From: Streptomyces venezuelae
GTDB taxonomy: Bacteria; Actinomycetota; Actinomycetes; Streptomycetales; Streptomycetaceae
NCBI RefSeq assembly: GCF_008642275.1
Contig: NZ_CP029189.1
Location: 2,836,001 to 2,900,000 of the forward strand
Reading direction: 5' to 3'
Length of the DNA: 64,000 bases
Position 1 is the first letter of the stretch, and each line of letters begins with the position of its first letter. Under the pieces are notes generated by a model that was not told the DNA's origin, did no database searches, and saw only the letters and a list, made by a program, of their open reading frames with translations. Positions 63,371 through 64,000 of this stretch are shown here, one piece after another. A program made the translations under genes and the position numbers.

Positions 63371-64000
63371 CTAGCGGATTTCGAGGATCTTTTCCCGCAT
63401 CGCGTAGACCACGGCCTCCATCCTGGAGTGCAGCTGCAGCTTCTCCAGGATGTTGCGGACGTGGTTCTTCACGGTGTTCTCGGAAATGAACAACTCCTTC
63501 GCGATATCGCGGTTGTTCATACCGGTGGCCACCAGTTTCAGGACCTCCAGCTCCCGGTCCGTCAGCCGCGGCGCGGGCACGAGCCGCCGCTCGTCGGTCC
63601 GCTGGATCATCGACTTGAACTCGGTGAGCAGCTTCGACGCCATCGACGGGCTGATCTGCGACTGGCCGTCCGCCACCGCCCGGATCGCCGTGGCCACCTC
63701 GTCCGTGGAGATCTCCTTCAGGAGGTACCCGGTCGCGCCCGCCTTGATCGCGTCGTAGAGGTCGGCCTCCTCGTCACTGATCGTCAGCATGATGATCTTC
63801 GCGGAGGGGGCCACCTCCTTGATCGAGGTGCACGCCTCGATCCCGCCGCGCCGGGGCATCCGCACGTCCATCAGCACGATGTCCGGAAGCAGGTCGGCCG
63901 CCTTGTCCACGGCCTCCGCCCCGTCCCCGGCCTCACCGACGACCTGGATGTCCTCCTCCTGCGCGAGGACGATCTCCAGTCCCCGCCGGAAGAGCGCGTG
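63371..64000 (-). CDS. NarL/FixJ-type response regulator, N-terminus cut by window edge
   Basis: Partial; 210 codons lie in the window and the start lies beyond 64000. The receiver domain shows [19 protein letters not shown] with phosphoacceptor Asp, [13 protein letters not shown] with the switch Thr, and LLKEI with the conserved Lys. The LuxR-type HTH is [48 protein letters not shown]. It regulates transcription on phosphorylation by an unseen sensor kinase. It converges on the YcaQ gene, with a 9-bp GGCCCGGAC tandem repeat in the 70-bp gap. Confidence 0.94.
   Translation of the reverse strand, partial: HALFRRGLEIVLAQEEDIQVVGEAGDGAEAVDKAADLLPDIVLMDVRMPRRGGIEACTSIKEVAPSAKIIMLTISDEEADLYDAIKAGATGYLLKEISTDEVATAIRAVADGQSQISPSMASKLLTEFKSMIQRTDERRLVPAPRLTDRELEVLKLVATGMNNRDIAKELFISENTVKNHVRNILEKLQLHSRMEAVVYAMREKILEIR

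Overview
This is a chromosomal window from a Streptomyces, or a very close actinomycete. Evidence: very high GC with strong third-position G/C bias, many GTG/TTG starts, NRPS-free housekeeping content, and a backbone order murA - HU - malic enzyme - HelD-type helicase - nnaR - narK - ssrA/smpB - CtpA-like protease - ftsX/ftsE - prfB - two Ser/Thr kinases - FHA/FtsK protein - sugar ABC transporter - CDP-glycerol transferase - teichoic-acid exporter - NAD-glutamate dehydrogenase - secA - LuxR-type regulator. As I recall it, this is the S. coelicolor SCO2949 to SCO3008 region. No phage, insertion sequence, CRISPR array or biosynthetic cluster is visible.

Layout. 1-830: partial MFS exporter. 1011-1123: tRNA-Cys and its terminator. 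1157-6239: six-gene minus-strand operon built around a mycosin (type VII secretion protease), with WXG100-like partners, a lipoprotein and one frameshifted gene. It has its own promoter and no secretion ATPase. 6408-11832: three-subunit molybdenum hydroxylase (xanthine dehydrogenase type) whose iron-sulfur subunit carries a huge disordered N-terminus. 12128-14832: GH20 hexosaminidase, DUF3039 and YqgE proteins. 15096-21742: murA, HU, malic enzyme, HelD-like helicase. 21846-26310: CGNR regulator, nitrate regulator NnaR, nitrate transporter NarK with a GlnR-like box, LysR regulator. 26396-28648: MFS, YefM/YoeB toxin-antitoxin pair, then tmRNA. 28731-32171: SmpB, S41 protease, FtsX, FtsE. 32406-35195: zinc-ribbon membrane peptide, RF2, an actinobacterial leader peptide, and a 2-oxoglutarate oxygenase. 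35310-41857: kinases PkaB and PkaA, divergent from an FHA-FtsK/SpoIIIE protein. 41953-45762: carbohydrate ABC importer without its own ATPase. 45864-50708: wall-polymer synthesis and export with a TetR regulator. 50884-58172: giant NAD-GDH, HAD/DUF6912 pair, Rv3235-like protein. 58498-64000: SecA, GNAT acetyltransferase, YcaQ/AlkX-type glycosylase, and a partial response regulator.

How the genes work together. The window mixes envelope work (MurA, FtsEX with a protease, wall-polymer polymerase and exporter, SecA, hexosaminidase), nitrogen control (NarK, NnaR, GDH), ribosome rescue (YoeB, tmRNA, SmpB, RF2) and Ser/Thr phosphosignalling (two kinases with a facing FHA protein). The least explained parts are the mycosin mini-locus with its tightly structured promoter, the kinase/FHA-FtsK module with a degenerate P-loop and shared palindromic control region, the leaderless leader peptide before the oxygenase, and a dispersed GC-rich palindromic repeat found at three intergenic sites.
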